DNA from: Rhodanobacter sp.
GTDB taxonomy: Bacteria; Pseudomonadota; Gammaproteobacteria; Xanthomonadales; Rhodanobacteraceae
Assembly: GCA_004298045.1 (NCBI GenBank)
Contig: SCRM01000017.1
Coordinates: 62,001-126,000 of the forward strand
Direction: 5' to 3'
Length of the DNA: 64,000 nt
Shown here: in pieces, positions 1 to 8,439 of the stretch
Layout of the letters: each line of letters opens with the position of its first letter
Numbering within the stretch: the stretch's first letter is position 1
Notes under the pieces: model-generated
Seen by the model: the letters and a program-made list of their open reading frames with translations, nothing else
Databases searched by the model: none
What the model was told of the DNA's origin: nothing
Made by a program: the position numbers and the translations under genes

Positions 1-2006
1 CGCCGCCGCACATCACTGTCGATCTCGCCGCCGCCGGCCAGCCCGGCGCCAAGGTTGTAGCGCACCAGATCGGCTACCGGCCGCCCGATGACCAGCAGAC
101 CCGGCGGGTAGTCGAACAGCCGCTCGTAGGGCCGGTTCCACGCCACCACCCGCAGCTGCGCGTCGATCACGCAGATGCCCTGGCTCATGCTGGCCAGCGC
201 CGCCGCCAGCACGCGCTGGTTGAAACGCAGATCCTGCGCGGCCTCGCCGACGATCTCCGCCACGGCAGCCAGGTCGTGCGGCCCCTGATGGCGCATCACG
301 TCGAGCAGCAGGCGCGCCGAGCTGGCACCAATCACGGCGGCCAGCTCGTGTTCCACCGCCGCTACCCGCGTTGCTTCGGCCAGCCCTTCCTGGGGTGCAC
401 CGGCGAACAATTTGCGGATGTGTGCCGCCGGCAGAAAGCGGCCCGCCAGACGGTGCAACTCCGACAACCCGACATCGCCCTCGGCGCTCGGCGCCGGGTG
501 CGCAAACCGCGAACGCGCCACCAGCCAGGTGGTGGCCACGTTGGCCGCCAGGCTCAGCACCACCGCCCGCGTCAGCCGCCCCCATTCGTCGAGCCCGAGC
601 AGATGCGCCGGCGCCAGCCACGTCACCCCGAGCGGGCCGCTGCGCACCCACTCCGGCTGCGGCACGAACAACGCCGGCAGCAGCGCGTAGAACCACACCA
701 GCACGCCGACCAGCAGTCCGGCCCATACCGCACGGGCGCCGACATGCGGGCGGTACATTGCGATCAAGGTGGCCGGCGCGAGTCCCGCCAGCGCGGAAAA
801 CGAGATCGCGCCGATATCCGCCAGCGCGTCGCTGCGCGCCAGCACGCGGCTGTAGGCCCAGGCCAGCAGCACGATGGCAAGGATCGCGATGCGCCGCTGC
901 ATCAACACCGCGCCGCGCAAATCGCCTTGCTGGCCACGCCCCCAGCCCGCACGCACCAGCAGCGGGGCGACAAAATGGTTGCTCACCATGAGGCTCAGCG
1001 TGAGCGTGGCAATCACCACCATGCTGGTGGCCGCGCTGAGCCCGCCAAGAAACGCGACCAGCGCCAACCCGCGATCGCCATGCGCCAGCGGCAGCGCAAG
1101 CACATACAAATCGGAGGCGACACCCACCGGCCCCAGCCAGCGGTCGCCCAGCCGCGCCAGCGGCAGGATCGGCAGCGAGATCAGCAGCAGATACAGCGGA
1201 AACACCCAGCGCGCGGTGCGCACATGGACATCGTCGCGACACTCCACCACGCCGGCGTGGAACTGGTGCGGCATGGTGAACATCGCCAACGCACCCAGCA
1301 GGATCAACGCGGGAAACCCGCTGGCATCGCCGGTCGGCGGCATGCTGCCCACCACGGCGCCAGCGGGAATCGGCACGAACAGCAGCACGCCCAGCGCCAG
1401 CATGGCCGCCAGCTTGAACAACGACTCGAACGCCACCGCCAGCATCAACCCGCGGTTGTGTTCTGTCGTGGCCGCGCGCCGTGTACCAAACAGCATGGTG
1501 AACACCGCCATCACCAACCCGACGTACAACGCGCTGTCCTGCCACGCCGGGGTGCCCACCACGTGGCCACGGCTGAGCACCGCGTAGCTCATGGCCACCG
1601 CCTTGAGCTGCAGCGCGACGTACGGAACCATGCCCACCAGCATCACTGCCGTGACCAGCGCCGCCAGCCCGGAGTGCCGCCCGAGCCGCGCCGCGATCAG
1701 GTCGGCAAGCGAGCCGGCGTTGTACTCGTGCGCCATGCGCACCAGCCGGCGCAGCCAATCGGCTGCAAACAGGTAAATCAGGATGGCACCCACGAAAGTC
1801 GGCGGCAGCCACCAGCCCGAACGACTGGCCTGGGTGACGGTGCCGTAGAACGTCCATGACGTGCAGTGGATCGCCAGCGACAGACCGTAAACGACTGCCC
1901 AGCGCTTGTGCAGTACCTGGGCGTGTCGCTCGCCGTACAGCGCCACCGCGAACAGCAGCCCCAGCCACATCAGCGCCGCGGCGATGATCCAGCCAACGCT
2001 CAACAT
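1..2006 (-). CDS. Sodium:solute symporter-type sensor histidine kinase (CbrA-like), 3' end outside window
   Basis: Partial gene: 668 codons are open from an ATG at 2006 to the window edge with no stop. The first ~510 residues are a multi-pass SSS/PutP-type symporter domain (Tyr/Trp-rich N-terminal helix, a segment reading LFGTRR, a segment with VECRDDVHVRTARW). A linker follows, then a PAS domain from about residue 610 (GICVIDAQLRVVAWNRPY). Proteins of this build usually continue into HisKA, HATPase and often receiver domains, as in CbrA or NahK-like hybrid kinases; that part is not visible here. The likely role is a membrane sensor coupling solute or nutrient status to a response regulator. 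The transported or sensed solute cannot be inferred. Confidence 0.85.
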   Translation of the reverse strand, partial: MLSVGWIIAAALMWLGLLFAVALYGERHAQVLHKRWAVVYGLSLAIHCTSWTFYGTVTQASRSGWWLPPTFVGAILIYLFAADWLRRLVRMAHEYNAGSLADLIAARLGRHSGLAALVTAVMLVGMVPYVALQLKAVAMSYAVLSRGHVVGTPAWQDSALYVGLVMAVFTMLFGTRRAATTEHNRGLMLAVAFESLFKLAAMLALGVLLFVPIPAGAVVGSMPPTGDASGFPALILLGALAMFTMPHQFHAGVVECRDDVHVRTARWVFPLYLLLISLPILPLARLGDRWLGPVGVASDLYVLALPLAHGDRGLALVAFLGGLSAATSMVVIATLTLSLMVSNHFVAPLLVRAGWGRGQQGDLRGAVLMQRRIAILAIVLLAWAYSRVLARSDALADIGAISFSALAGLAPATLIAMYRPHVGARAVWAGLLVGVLVWFYALLPALFVPQPEWVRSGPLGVTWLAPAHLLGLDEWGRLTRAVVLSLAANVATTWLVARSRFAHPAPSAEGDVGLSELHRLAGRFLPAAHIRKLFAGAPQEGLAEATRVAAVEHELAAVIGASSARLLLDVMRHQGPHDLAAVAEIVGEAAQDLRFNQRVLAAALASMSQGICVIDAQLRVVAWNRPYERLFDYPPGLLVIGRPVADLVRYNLGAGLAGGGEIDSDVRR

Positions 2007-2225
2007 GGGCGGATGGCGCAAGGCGAAAGAAGGCGGACGCTGGACAGCCTCATGTCAAATCGGTGCATCTCGTATGCGGGACAAAACGACGCGACGCGAC
2101 GCGCTCCCTACCGCCCGACGGCCTCCCCTGGCGAGCCGCCCCCTGCCACGCGCGAGCCGCCGACAGCCACAGGCTGCGTGAGGCAGCTCAATCCTCGCAC
2201 ACCTGCCGGACCAACGGCCGCGCAA

Positions 2226-2606
2226 CTACATGCCCCACAGCTCCCGATCCAGATCGCCATCCAGCCCGAACGCGGCCAGTGCCACGCGGCCGTTGCGCAC
2301 CTCGACCCCTTCGGCGCGCAGGCGCCGAACCTGCTCGCGAAAACCGGCACAGCCCTTGGGCAACGCGATGTGGCCAGAAGCGCGCAGCACCCGGAACCAC
2401 GGCAGTTCCAGCCCGTCCGGGGTTGCACCCAGAAGCTTGCCGACGAGGCGCGCGCGACCCGGCAGCCCGGCGCGTTTCGCGATCGCGCCGTAGCTGGCGA
2501 CGCGCCCGCGCGGGATCGCCGCGATGGCGGCGTAAATGCGCGCGTGGATTTCCGGCAAGGTGGCCAGCAGCGCTGCCGGCGATGCCTGGCGAGGCCGGCT
2601 GCTCAC
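2226..2606 (-). CDS. Alkyltransferase-like protein (ATL, MGMT-fold without acceptor cysteine)
   Basis: A 126-residue protein with the MGMT C-terminal DNA-binding fold: GRVASYGAIAKRAGLPGRAR is the recognition-helix and Arg-finger region, followed by the active-site loop. The alkyl acceptor motif PCHRV is replaced by PWFRV, so Trp stands where Cys would be. In known ATL proteins (E. coli YbaZ, S. pombe Atl1) this gives a non-enzymatic binder of O6-alkylguanine that directs lesions to nucleotide excision repair. The GTG start overlaps the upstream pit stop codon (GTGA), implying translational coupling. The usual ATL motif is PWHRV; Phe for His is a small oddity. The family call is firm, the exact start slightly less so. 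Confidence 0.85.
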   Translation of the reverse strand: MSSRPRQASPAALLATLPEIHARIYAAIAAIPRGRVASYGAIAKRAGLPGRARLVGKLLGATPDGLELPWFRVLRASGHIALPKGCAGFREQVRRLRAEGVEVRNGRVALAAFGLDGDLDRELWGM

Positions 2607-3727
2607 CGCCAGAGGTGGGTAAGCCCGACCAGGCACCAGGCGAACAATGCGGTGATCGGCAAGGTGAGAATCCACGCCCACACCATACGCTCCACCACCG
2701 ACCAGCGGATGGCGTTGGTGCGTTTGGCCGAACCCACGCCCATGATCGCGGAGGACACCACATGGGTGGTCGACACCGGCAAGCCGAACACCGAGGACAC
2801 CAGGATCACCGCCGCCGAACTGCTTTCCGCCGCAAAGCCATTGATCGGATGCAGCTTCACCATCTTGTGGCCCAGCGTCTTGATGATGCGCCAGCCACCG
2901 CCAGCGGTACCGCCTGCCATGGTCAGCGCGCACACCACGGCGACCCAGGCCGGCACCACGAAACCGCCCGCGGTGTTTTCGTTGATCTTGAGAAAGTCGA
3001 GCCACGCGGGCACGTGGTCGAACTGGCCCGCGGCCGTGGCGCTCGCCAGCGCCAGCGCAATGATGCCCATGCTTTTCTGCGCGTCGTTCATGCCGTGCGC
3101 AATACCCATGGCGCTGGCGGAAAAAATCTGCGCCTTGCCAAAGAACGCCGTCACGAACGGCGTGCGCCCGAGCTGCCACAACCAGTTGCGGCGCCGCGAA
3201 AACCACGCCAGCAGGGCGAACAACCCGCCCATCAACAGGAACCCGAGCACCAGGCCCGCGATCGGCGACACCACCATCGGTACCACCACCTTGGGGATCA
3301 CGCCTTTGCCCAGCCACCAGTGCGCGCCGTCGGTGGCCCATACCACCGCGTCAAAGTTGCCGCCGGTTTCCGCCAGCGCGGCACCGACCAGCGCACCGAC
3401 CAACGCATGGCTCGAGCTGGAGGGAAGCCCCAGCCACCAGGTGATGAGGTTCCAGACGATCGCTGCCAGCAACGCGCAGATCAGCAGCTCCGACCCCACG
3501 TCGACCACGCCGGTATTGACGATGCCGGCAGCGATGGTGGCTGCCACCGCCGTGCCCCACAGCGCGCCGACCAGGTTGGTCACCGCCGCCAGCAGCACCG
3601 CCTGGCCAGGCGACAGCACCTTGGTGGCCACTACCGTGGCGATCGAATTCGCGGTGTCGTGGAACCCGTTGATGTAGGTGAAGGTGAGTGCGATCACCAT
3701 CACCAGCACAAGCACGCCGAGACTCAT
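2603..3727 (-). CDS. pit: PiT-family inorganic phosphate transporter
   Basis: 374 residues with 8-10 predicted hydrophobic helices and the duplicated PiT signature: the first copy near residue 20 (NGFHDTANS), the second in the C-terminal half (GIAHGMNDAQKSMG). The family performs low-affinity, ion-coupled uptake of phosphate or metal-phosphate across the inner membrane. Its stop overlaps the start of the ATL gene, and it begins 10 bp after the stop of a DUF47 gene, the common pairing in which the DUF47 protein modulates Pit. Substrate could include other oxyanions, but phosphate is by far the likeliest. Confidence 0.93.
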   Translation of the reverse strand: MSLGVLVLVMVIALTFTYINGFHDTANSIATVVATKVLSPGQAVLLAAVTNLVGALWGTAVAATIAAGIVNTGVVDVGSELLICALLAAIVWNLITWWLGLPSSSSHALVGALVGAALAETGGNFDAVVWATDGAHWWLGKGVIPKVVVPMVVSPIAGLVLGFLLMGGLFALLAWFSRRRNWLWQLGRTPFVTAFFGKAQIFSASAMGIAHGMNDAQKSMGIIALALASATAAGQFDHVPAWLDFLKINENTAGGFVVPAWVAVVCALTMAGGTAGGGWRIIKTLGHKMVKLHPINGFAAESSSAAVILVSSVFGLPVSTTHVVSSAIMGVGSAKRTNAIRWSVVERMVWAWILTLPITALFAWCLVGLTHLWR

Positions 3728-3737
3728 GCGCGCAGCC

Positions 3738-4367
3738 TCAGGAGTTCTTGAGCACGATCGAATACACGATGTTGCCGACGTCGCGGCACTTGTCGATCGC
3801 CTTCTCGATCAGCTCGAACAAGTCCTTCGCCAGCATCGCCTTCATCGCGTCGGCGCCCTCGAGATACAGCGTGCGATACGGCGCCAGCAACATGCGGTCG
3901 CCTTCGGATTCGAGCGTCTGCAGGCGTTCCTGCAGCTTGCGCACCGGGTCGATGTGCAGGCCGCGGCGCAGCTCGCCGATCATCTGCACCACCACGTCGG
4001 CCGAACGCTCCAGCACCGTCGCGCGCTGCGTGAAATCCACTCCGGTGAGGCGTTCGGCGACGATCGCGTAGCGCTCGGCGAACTTCTCCACCGTCTTGGG
4101 GATCTTGTACAGCGCGGAGTTGAGCGCCTCGATGTCTTCGCGGTCGAGCGCCGTGACGAAGGTGTTGATGAGTTCCTCGCTGATCTGCGAGGCGAGGTTC
4201 TTTTCACGCGCGCGGGTGGCGGCAAACGCCGCCATGAGCGGCGCCTGGTCCGGCTGGGTGGTCATGCCGTGCAGCGCTTGCGCACTCTCATGCGCTACCG
4301 CGGCGCTCTGCTCAAGCAGCCCGTAGAACTTGTCGCCTTTGCCAAAAATCGTCTGCAGGGAAAACAT
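3738..4367 (-). CDS. DUF47 (PhoU-like) regulator of the Pit transporter
   Basis: 209 residues, all helical in character, starting MFSLQTIFGKGDKFYGLL and ending at a short Ser tail. The length and the acidic residues around the RYAIVAERL and DPVRKL segments fit DUF47, a PhoU-like family of three-helix bundles. It is first in the operon, with the pit start 10 bp after its stop, and in other bacteria such pairs form a phosphate uptake module with DUF47 affecting Pit activity. It is cytoplasmic, with no signal peptide. The ATG at 4367 was chosen because homologues start with this MFSL segment; longer in-frame extensions upstream look non-coding. Confidence 0.9.
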   Translation of the reverse strand: MFSLQTIFGKGDKFYGLLEQSAAVAHESAQALHGMTTQPDQAPLMAAFAATRAREKNLASQISEELINTFVTALDREDIEALNSALYKIPKTVEKFAERYAIVAERLTGVDFTQRATVLERSADVVVQMIGELRRGLHIDPVRKLQERLQTLESEGDRMLLAPYRTLYLEGADAMKAMLAKDLFELIEKAIDKCRDVGNIVYSIVLKNS

Positions 4368-4398
4368 GTGGGGTACGTCCCGGACGCGAATGGGCGCA

Positions 4399-4404
4399 AT
4401 ATTA
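4399..4404 (-). promoter_or_regulatory. Possible -10 element for the DUF47-pit operon
   Basis: TAATAT on the minus strand lies 32 bp before the DUF47 start, in the only AT-rich patch of the 227-bp divergent gap between DUF47 and the CNNM gene. No convincing -35 hexamer is visible at the right distance, so this rests on the -10 alone. Confidence 0.3.
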
Positions 4405-4594
4405 CAGGCTGGTGACGGCTCGAGCGGCAGAAACCTTCGACGCGAGCCACTGCAAACCCGCGGTGCTGGCCAAGGCCCGCATGATTCCTGCTGCCCAGGC
4501 TGCCGGCCCCACGCCGCGGCATCGGGGCGCCACCAAAGGTGCCACACGCCTGCCGCTACACTGCGCGCATGCCCCCCTCAACGCGTCAACCGCG

Positions 4595-5920
4595 ATGCTG
4601 ACCGAAATCGCGCTCGTCCTCGTGCTTGCGCTGGCCAACGGCTTCTTTGCGCTGTCCGAAATGGCCTTGATCGCCTCGCGCAAGAGCCGGCTCAAGCAGC
4701 TGGCACGTCACAGCCGGCATGCAGCGCTGGCGCTGCGCCACGCGGAGCGGCCGGAGTACTTCCTCTCCACCGTGCAGGTCGGCATCACCCTGGTGATGCT
4801 CATCACCGGTGCGGTGGCCGGCGATGCGGTGGGTGGCCACATTGCGCAATGGCTGCATGGCGGTCGCGCGGCAACGTTGGCGCCCTACGCGCGGGTGATC
4901 GGCGTGGTGCTTGGCTTTGCGCTGATCTCGTTCATCCAGATCGTGGTCGGCGAGCTGGTGCCCAAGCGCGTGGCGTTGGCTGGTCCGGAAAAGCTCTCCG
5001 CCGTGGTCGCGATGCCGATGCTGGTGCTCTCGCGCATCACCGCGCCCTTCGTGTGGACGCTGAACGCCGCCAGCGGGCTCCTGCTGCGCGCGCTGCGCAT
5101 CCATGGCCGCGGCCGCTCGGCCGCCAGCGAGGAGGAGATTCGCCTGCTGGTGGCGGAAAGCGCCGAGCAGGGCGTGCTCGACGAGGACGAGCACAACATG
5201 GTGAACCGCGTGCTGCGCCTGGGCGACCGCACGGTGGACAGCGTGATGACGCCGCGCGTGCGCATCGCCTGGCTGGACATGGCGGCGCCGCGCAAGGACA
5301 ACCTGGCGACGCTCAAGCAGACCCCCTACTCGCGCTATCCGGTATACCGCGGCGACGAGAGTGAAGTCGTGGGCGTGGTCGAGGTCAAGCGTCTGCTGCA
5401 GGGCTTTGCCGAGGGCCGGCCGCAACTGTTCGACCACCTCGCCAAGCCGCTGTACGTGCCATCCACCGCGCGTGCGCTGGATCTGCTCGAACAGTTCCGC
5501 GACGCCGATACCCAGCTTGCGCTTGCGGTCGACGAATACGGCGACATCGAGGGGCTGGTGACGGTCAGCGACCTGTTTGCCGCCGTGGTCGGCGCCCCGC
5601 AGCTCGCACACGCCGACGCCGCCGACGAGGCGCCGATCGTCGAGCGCGCCGACGGCAGCTGGCTGGTGGACGGCAGCCTGGCGAACGACGACCTGCGCGA
5701 ACTGCTCGGCCTCGACCACCTGCCCGGCGAGGACCAGCACGACTACAACACCGCTGCCGGCATGGTGATGGCGGCGCTCGGCCACATCCCGCAAACCGGC
5801 GAGGTGTTCAGCGCACAGGGGTTCCGCTTTGAAGTGGTCGACCTGGACGGTGCGCGCATCGACAAGCTGCTGGTCACCCGCGCGGCGCCTCCCGCGGACG
5901 CGGACGCGGCCGACGGCTGA
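4595..5920 (+). CDS. CNNM/CorC (hemolysin-family) transporter-associated protein
   Basis: 441 residues. DUF21 (CNNM) transmembrane domain at about 1-190, with four hydrophobic helices and the motif IVVGELVPKRVAL. Two CBS domains follow at about 205-330 (VMTPRVRIAWLD and LALAVDEYGDIEGLVTVSDL), then a C-terminal CorC_HlyC domain (AAGMVMAALGHIP). The family is linked to divalent cation, mainly Mg2+ or Co2+, efflux or homeostasis; the hemolysin label is historical. It sits in the inner membrane with cytosolic CBS domains. It faces away from the phosphate operon and runs to within 3 bp of the convergent trmJ gene. The ATG at 4595 starts directly at the first membrane helix. Confidence 0.9.
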   Translation: MLTEIALVLVLALANGFFALSEMALIASRKSRLKQLARHSRHAALALRHAERPEYFLSTVQVGITLVMLITGAVAGDAVGGHIAQWLHGGRAATLAPYARVIGVVLGFALISFIQIVVGELVPKRVALAGPEKLSAVVAMPMLVLSRITAPFVWTLNAASGLLLRALRIHGRGRSAASEEEIRLLVAESAEQGVLDEDEHNMVNRVLRLGDRTVDSVMTPRVRIAWLDMAAPRKDNLATLKQTPYSRYPVYRGDESEVVGVVEVKRLLQGFAEGRPQLFDHLAKPLYVPSTARALDLLEQFRDADTQLALAVDEYGDIEGLVTVSDLFAAVVGAPQLAHADAADEAPIVERADGSWLVDGSLANDDLRELLGLDHLPGEDQHDYNTAAGMVMAALGHIPQTGEVFSAQGFRFEVVDLDGARIDKLLVTRAAPPADADAADG

Positions 5921-5923
5921 AAC

Positions 5924-6682
5924 TCAGCGCTTTTCGCCCGCCAGGTGCGCCATGCGCTGGGCATCGGCCAGGATGCCGTGCAGTACGCGCAGCTCGCGCT
6001 GATCGGGTTGCGCGCGCTGAAACAGCTTGCGCAGCCGCAGCATGATCGTGGTCGGCTCGCGGCCCTTGTGGAAGTCGATGTCGTCCAGCGTCTGCGCCAG
6101 ATGCGCGTAGAACTGCTCCATCTGTTCCACCTCGGCCGGCGGCTCGTCGTGTGCCGGCGGCGGGCTGGGCACCGCGTCGCCCAGCAGCATCAGGCGCATC
6201 TCGTAGGCCATCACCTGCACCGCCTGCGCGAGGTTCAACGAGCTGAAATCATCCACGCTCGGGATGCGCACCATCGCGTGGCAATGCGCCAGCTCCTCGT
6301 TTTCCAACCCGGTGCGCTCGTTGCCGAACACCAGCGCCACCTGGTCGCCGCGCAACGCCGCGTCCAGCGCCTGGCGCGCCCCTTCGCGCGGGCTGAGCTC
6401 CGGCAGATTCACCCCGCGGCGGCGGGCGGACAACCCGATCGCGTAACGACAGCCAGCCAACGCCTCGATCATGCCGGCGTGCACGCCGGCGCCTTCCAGC
6501 ACGTCGTCCGCTCCGGCCGCCAACGCGTTCGCCTCGCGATCGGGAAACCGGTGCGGCGCCACCAGCTCCATGCGGGTAAACCCCATGGTACGGATCGCGC
6601 GCGCGGCACTGCCGATATTGCCGGGGTGCGAGGTGCGCACCAGCACGTAACGGAAGAGCGGAGCAAGTTCGGAAGCGGTCAT
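5924..6682 (-). CDS. trmJ: tRNA (cytidine/uridine-2'-O-)-methyltransferase TrmJ
   Basis: 252 residues of the SPOUT superfamily. The knotted core runs from RYVLVRTSHPGNIGSAARAI to the SAM-binding knot with FGNERTGLENEEL, IPSVDDFSSLNLAQAVQVM and a C-terminal helical tail. TrmJ 2'-O-methylates position 32 of several tRNAs. It is convergent with the CNNM gene and divergent from suhB, an order seen in related genomes. The ATG at 6682 is preferred over an in-frame GTG two codons upstream; neither has a clear Shine-Dalgarno. Confidence 0.93.
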   Translation of the reverse strand: MTASELAPLFRYVLVRTSHPGNIGSAARAIRTMGFTRMELVAPHRFPDREANALAAGADDVLEGAGVHAGMIEALAGCRYAIGLSARRRGVNLPELSPREGARQALDAALRGDQVALVFGNERTGLENEELAHCHAMVRIPSVDDFSSLNLAQAVQVMAYEMRLMLLGDAVPSPPPAHDEPPAEVEQMEQFYAHLAQTLDDIDFHKGREPTTIMLRLRKLFQRAQPDQRELRVLHGILADAQRMAHLAGEKR

Positions 6683-6726
6683 GGTCACGGTGAGTGAGAG
6701 GGGCTGAACAGCATACGGCGTGACGA

Positions 6727-6775
6727 GCGGGGATTCGGGATACGGGATGGGAGATTCGTCAAGGTGCGTCCCCGC
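6727..6775. repeat. Palindromic intergenic repeat, copy 1 (trmJ/suhB gap)
   Basis: Short inverted-repeat element bounded by GCGGGGA (6727-6733) and TCCCCGC (6769-6775), with the family arms GGATTCGGGA and TACGGGATGGGAGATTCG between. It belongs to the same dispersed family as the elements near 13.2, 14.5, 23.3, 41.2, 48.2 and 57.1 kb. It lies in the divergent trmJ-suhB gap, so it may sit between or inside their promoters. Confidence 0.7.
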
Positions 6776-6918
6776 GAGCCTGATGCAGGCTGGGCGCCAC
6801 GCGCCGCTTCGGGGCCAGGGCGTCAGCTGACGGGACGAATGGATCGACGCGGGTGATTTCTGCGCCCCGAGGCCTTAAAATCGCCGGCTGCGATCCGCTC
6901 TTTTCCCAAGCCGAAGCC

Positions 6919-7737
6919 ATGACCCGACCCGCCATCACCATCGCGGTGCGCGCTGCGCGCGCCGCCGGCAACGTCATCCTGCGTTACATGAACCGCATCG
7001 ACAGCCTCACGGTGATCGAAAAGCATCGCATGGATTTCGCCTCCGAAGTCGACAAATTGGCCGAGGCCGAGATCGTCAAGGAGCTGCGCCGGGCCTACCC
7101 CGACCACGGCATCCTCGCCGAGGAAAGTGGCGTGATCGGCAAGAAGAGTCCGCTCACCTGGGTGATCGATCCGCTCGACGGCACCCACAACTACCTGCGC
7201 GGCATCCCGCATTTTTGCGTCTCCATCGCGCTGCTCGACCGCGGCGTGCCGGTCTACGGCGTGGTGTTCGATCCGCTGCGCGGAGAACTCTTCACCGCCA
7301 GCAAGGGCGACGGCGCGTATCTCGACCGCGGCACCGGCCCGCAACGCATTCGCGTCGGCAAGCGCGACAACCTCGGCGGGGCGATGCTCGCCACCGGTTT
7401 CCCGTTCCGCCAGCGCGCGCACCTGGATGCGCAACTGGCGATGACGCGCGCCATGCTCGGCCAGGCCGAGGACATTCGCCGCACCGGTTCCGCGGCGCTC
7501 GACCTCGCCTACACCGCCGCCGCGCGCTTCGACGGCTATTTCGAGATCGGCCTCAAGCCTTGGGATCTTGCCGCCGGCGTGCTGCTGGTGCACGAAGCCG
7601 GTGGCCGCTACACCGACTTTGCCGGCCGCGATGGCATCCCCGCCAGCGGCAACATCGTCGCCGGCAACCTCAACGTGACCCAGGCCATGCTGGACGCGAT
7701 CAACGCCAACGCGCCGCCGGAGCTGCTGAAGGCCTGA
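6919..7737 (+). CDS. suhB: Inositol-1-monophosphatase family protein SuhB
   Basis: 272 residues with all hallmarks of the Mg2+-dependent IMPase family: the metal-binding Glu in LAEESG near residue 70, WVIDPLDGTHNYLRGIP (metal site), and GLKPWDLAAGVLLVHEAGG near 220. In gammaproteobacteria SuhB also acts in rRNA antitermination complexes. The ATG at 6919 begins MTRPAITIAVRAAR, the usual family start. It ends 3 bp from the convergent hda stop. Confidence 0.95.
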   Translation: MTRPAITIAVRAARAAGNVILRYMNRIDSLTVIEKHRMDFASEVDKLAEAEIVKELRRAYPDHGILAEESGVIGKKSPLTWVIDPLDGTHNYLRGIPHFCVSIALLDRGVPVYGVVFDPLRGELFTASKGDGAYLDRGTGPQRIRVGKRDNLGGAMLATGFPFRQRAHLDAQLAMTRAMLGQAEDIRRTGSAALDLAYTAAARFDGYFEIGLKPWDLAAGVLLVHEAGGRYTDFAGRDGIPASGNIVAGNLNVTQAMLDAINANAPPELLKA

Positions 7738-7740
7738 CCG

Positions 7741-8439
7741 TCAACCGTTCGCGTCGCGCAGCAGCGCGCGCAGGAACGGAATCGTCACCCGCCGCTGCGC
7801 CGCCAGCGAGGCCTGGTCGAGCTTGTCGAGCAGATCGAGCAAGGCACCGAGATCGCGGGTATGCCGGGCAAACAGCCAGTCGAGCACGTGGTCGTCGAGT
7901 TCGATGCCGCGCAAGGCGGCCTGCGCGCGCAGCACGTCGCGGCGCTGGGCGTCGTCCAGCGGCTTGAGCACCAACCGGGTGCACGCGCCGAGGCGTGAGC
8001 GCAGGTCAGGCAAGGCGATGCCGAGCTGCGCGGGCGCCTCACCCGCCGCCAGCAGCAGCGCACTGCCTTCGGCCTTGGCGCGGTTGTAGAGGTCGAACAG
8101 CGCGTGCTCGGCTTCACGCTCGCCGGCCAGCGCAGCGAGGTCATCCAACGCCAACAGGTCGCTGCCGGCAACACCGCGCAGCGCCGCCGCACGATCCGGT
8201 ACCGTCGCCAGCGGCAGGTACTGCACGTGGCGCCCGGCGTCGCCCGCCGCCTGGCACGCGGCCATCAGCAGATGGGATTTGCCGCTGCCGGCCGGGCCGC
8301 ACAGGTAAAGCCACGGCGCGCCGGCATCGCGCGCCAGGCGCACCACGGCAGCCAGTGCCGCCGCGTTCGCGCCTACGTGGAAATGCTCGAAACGCTGGCG
8401 GCGCGGCCAGCGCAGGGCCAACGGCAACTGCGCGATCAT
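7741..8439 (-). CDS. hda: DnaA-homologous regulatory inactivator Hda
   Basis: 232 residues with a single AAA+ domain like DnaA domain III. Walker A GPAGSGKSH near residue 50, Walker B LLALDDLAAL near 95, and a C-terminal lid; the DnaA DNA-binding domain is absent. Hda with the beta clamp promotes ATP hydrolysis on DnaA and blocks re-initiation. The N-terminus MIAQLPLAL carries the clamp-binding QLPLAL motif, which supports both the start and the identity. The start overlaps the upstream permease stop by 4 bp. Confidence 0.95.
   Translation of the reverse strand: MIAQLPLALRWPRRQRFEHFHVGANAAALAAVVRLARDAGAPWLYLCGPAGSGKSHLLMAACQAAGDAGRHVQYLPLATVPDRAAALRGVAGSDLLALDDLAALAGEREAEHALFDLYNRAKAEGSALLLAAGEAPAQLGIALPDLRSRLGACTRLVLKPLDDAQRRDVLRAQAALRGIELDDHVLDWLFARHTRDLGALLDLLDKLDQASLAAQRRVTIPFLRALLRDANG

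Noticed and set aside
13-1968. Long open frame of 651 codons on the minus strand starting MAGAAVRGG
   Set aside because: It is Arg/Ala-rich and resembles no protein. The frame offset from it, starting at 2006, gives a clear SSS symporter and PAS sequence and stays open to the window edge.
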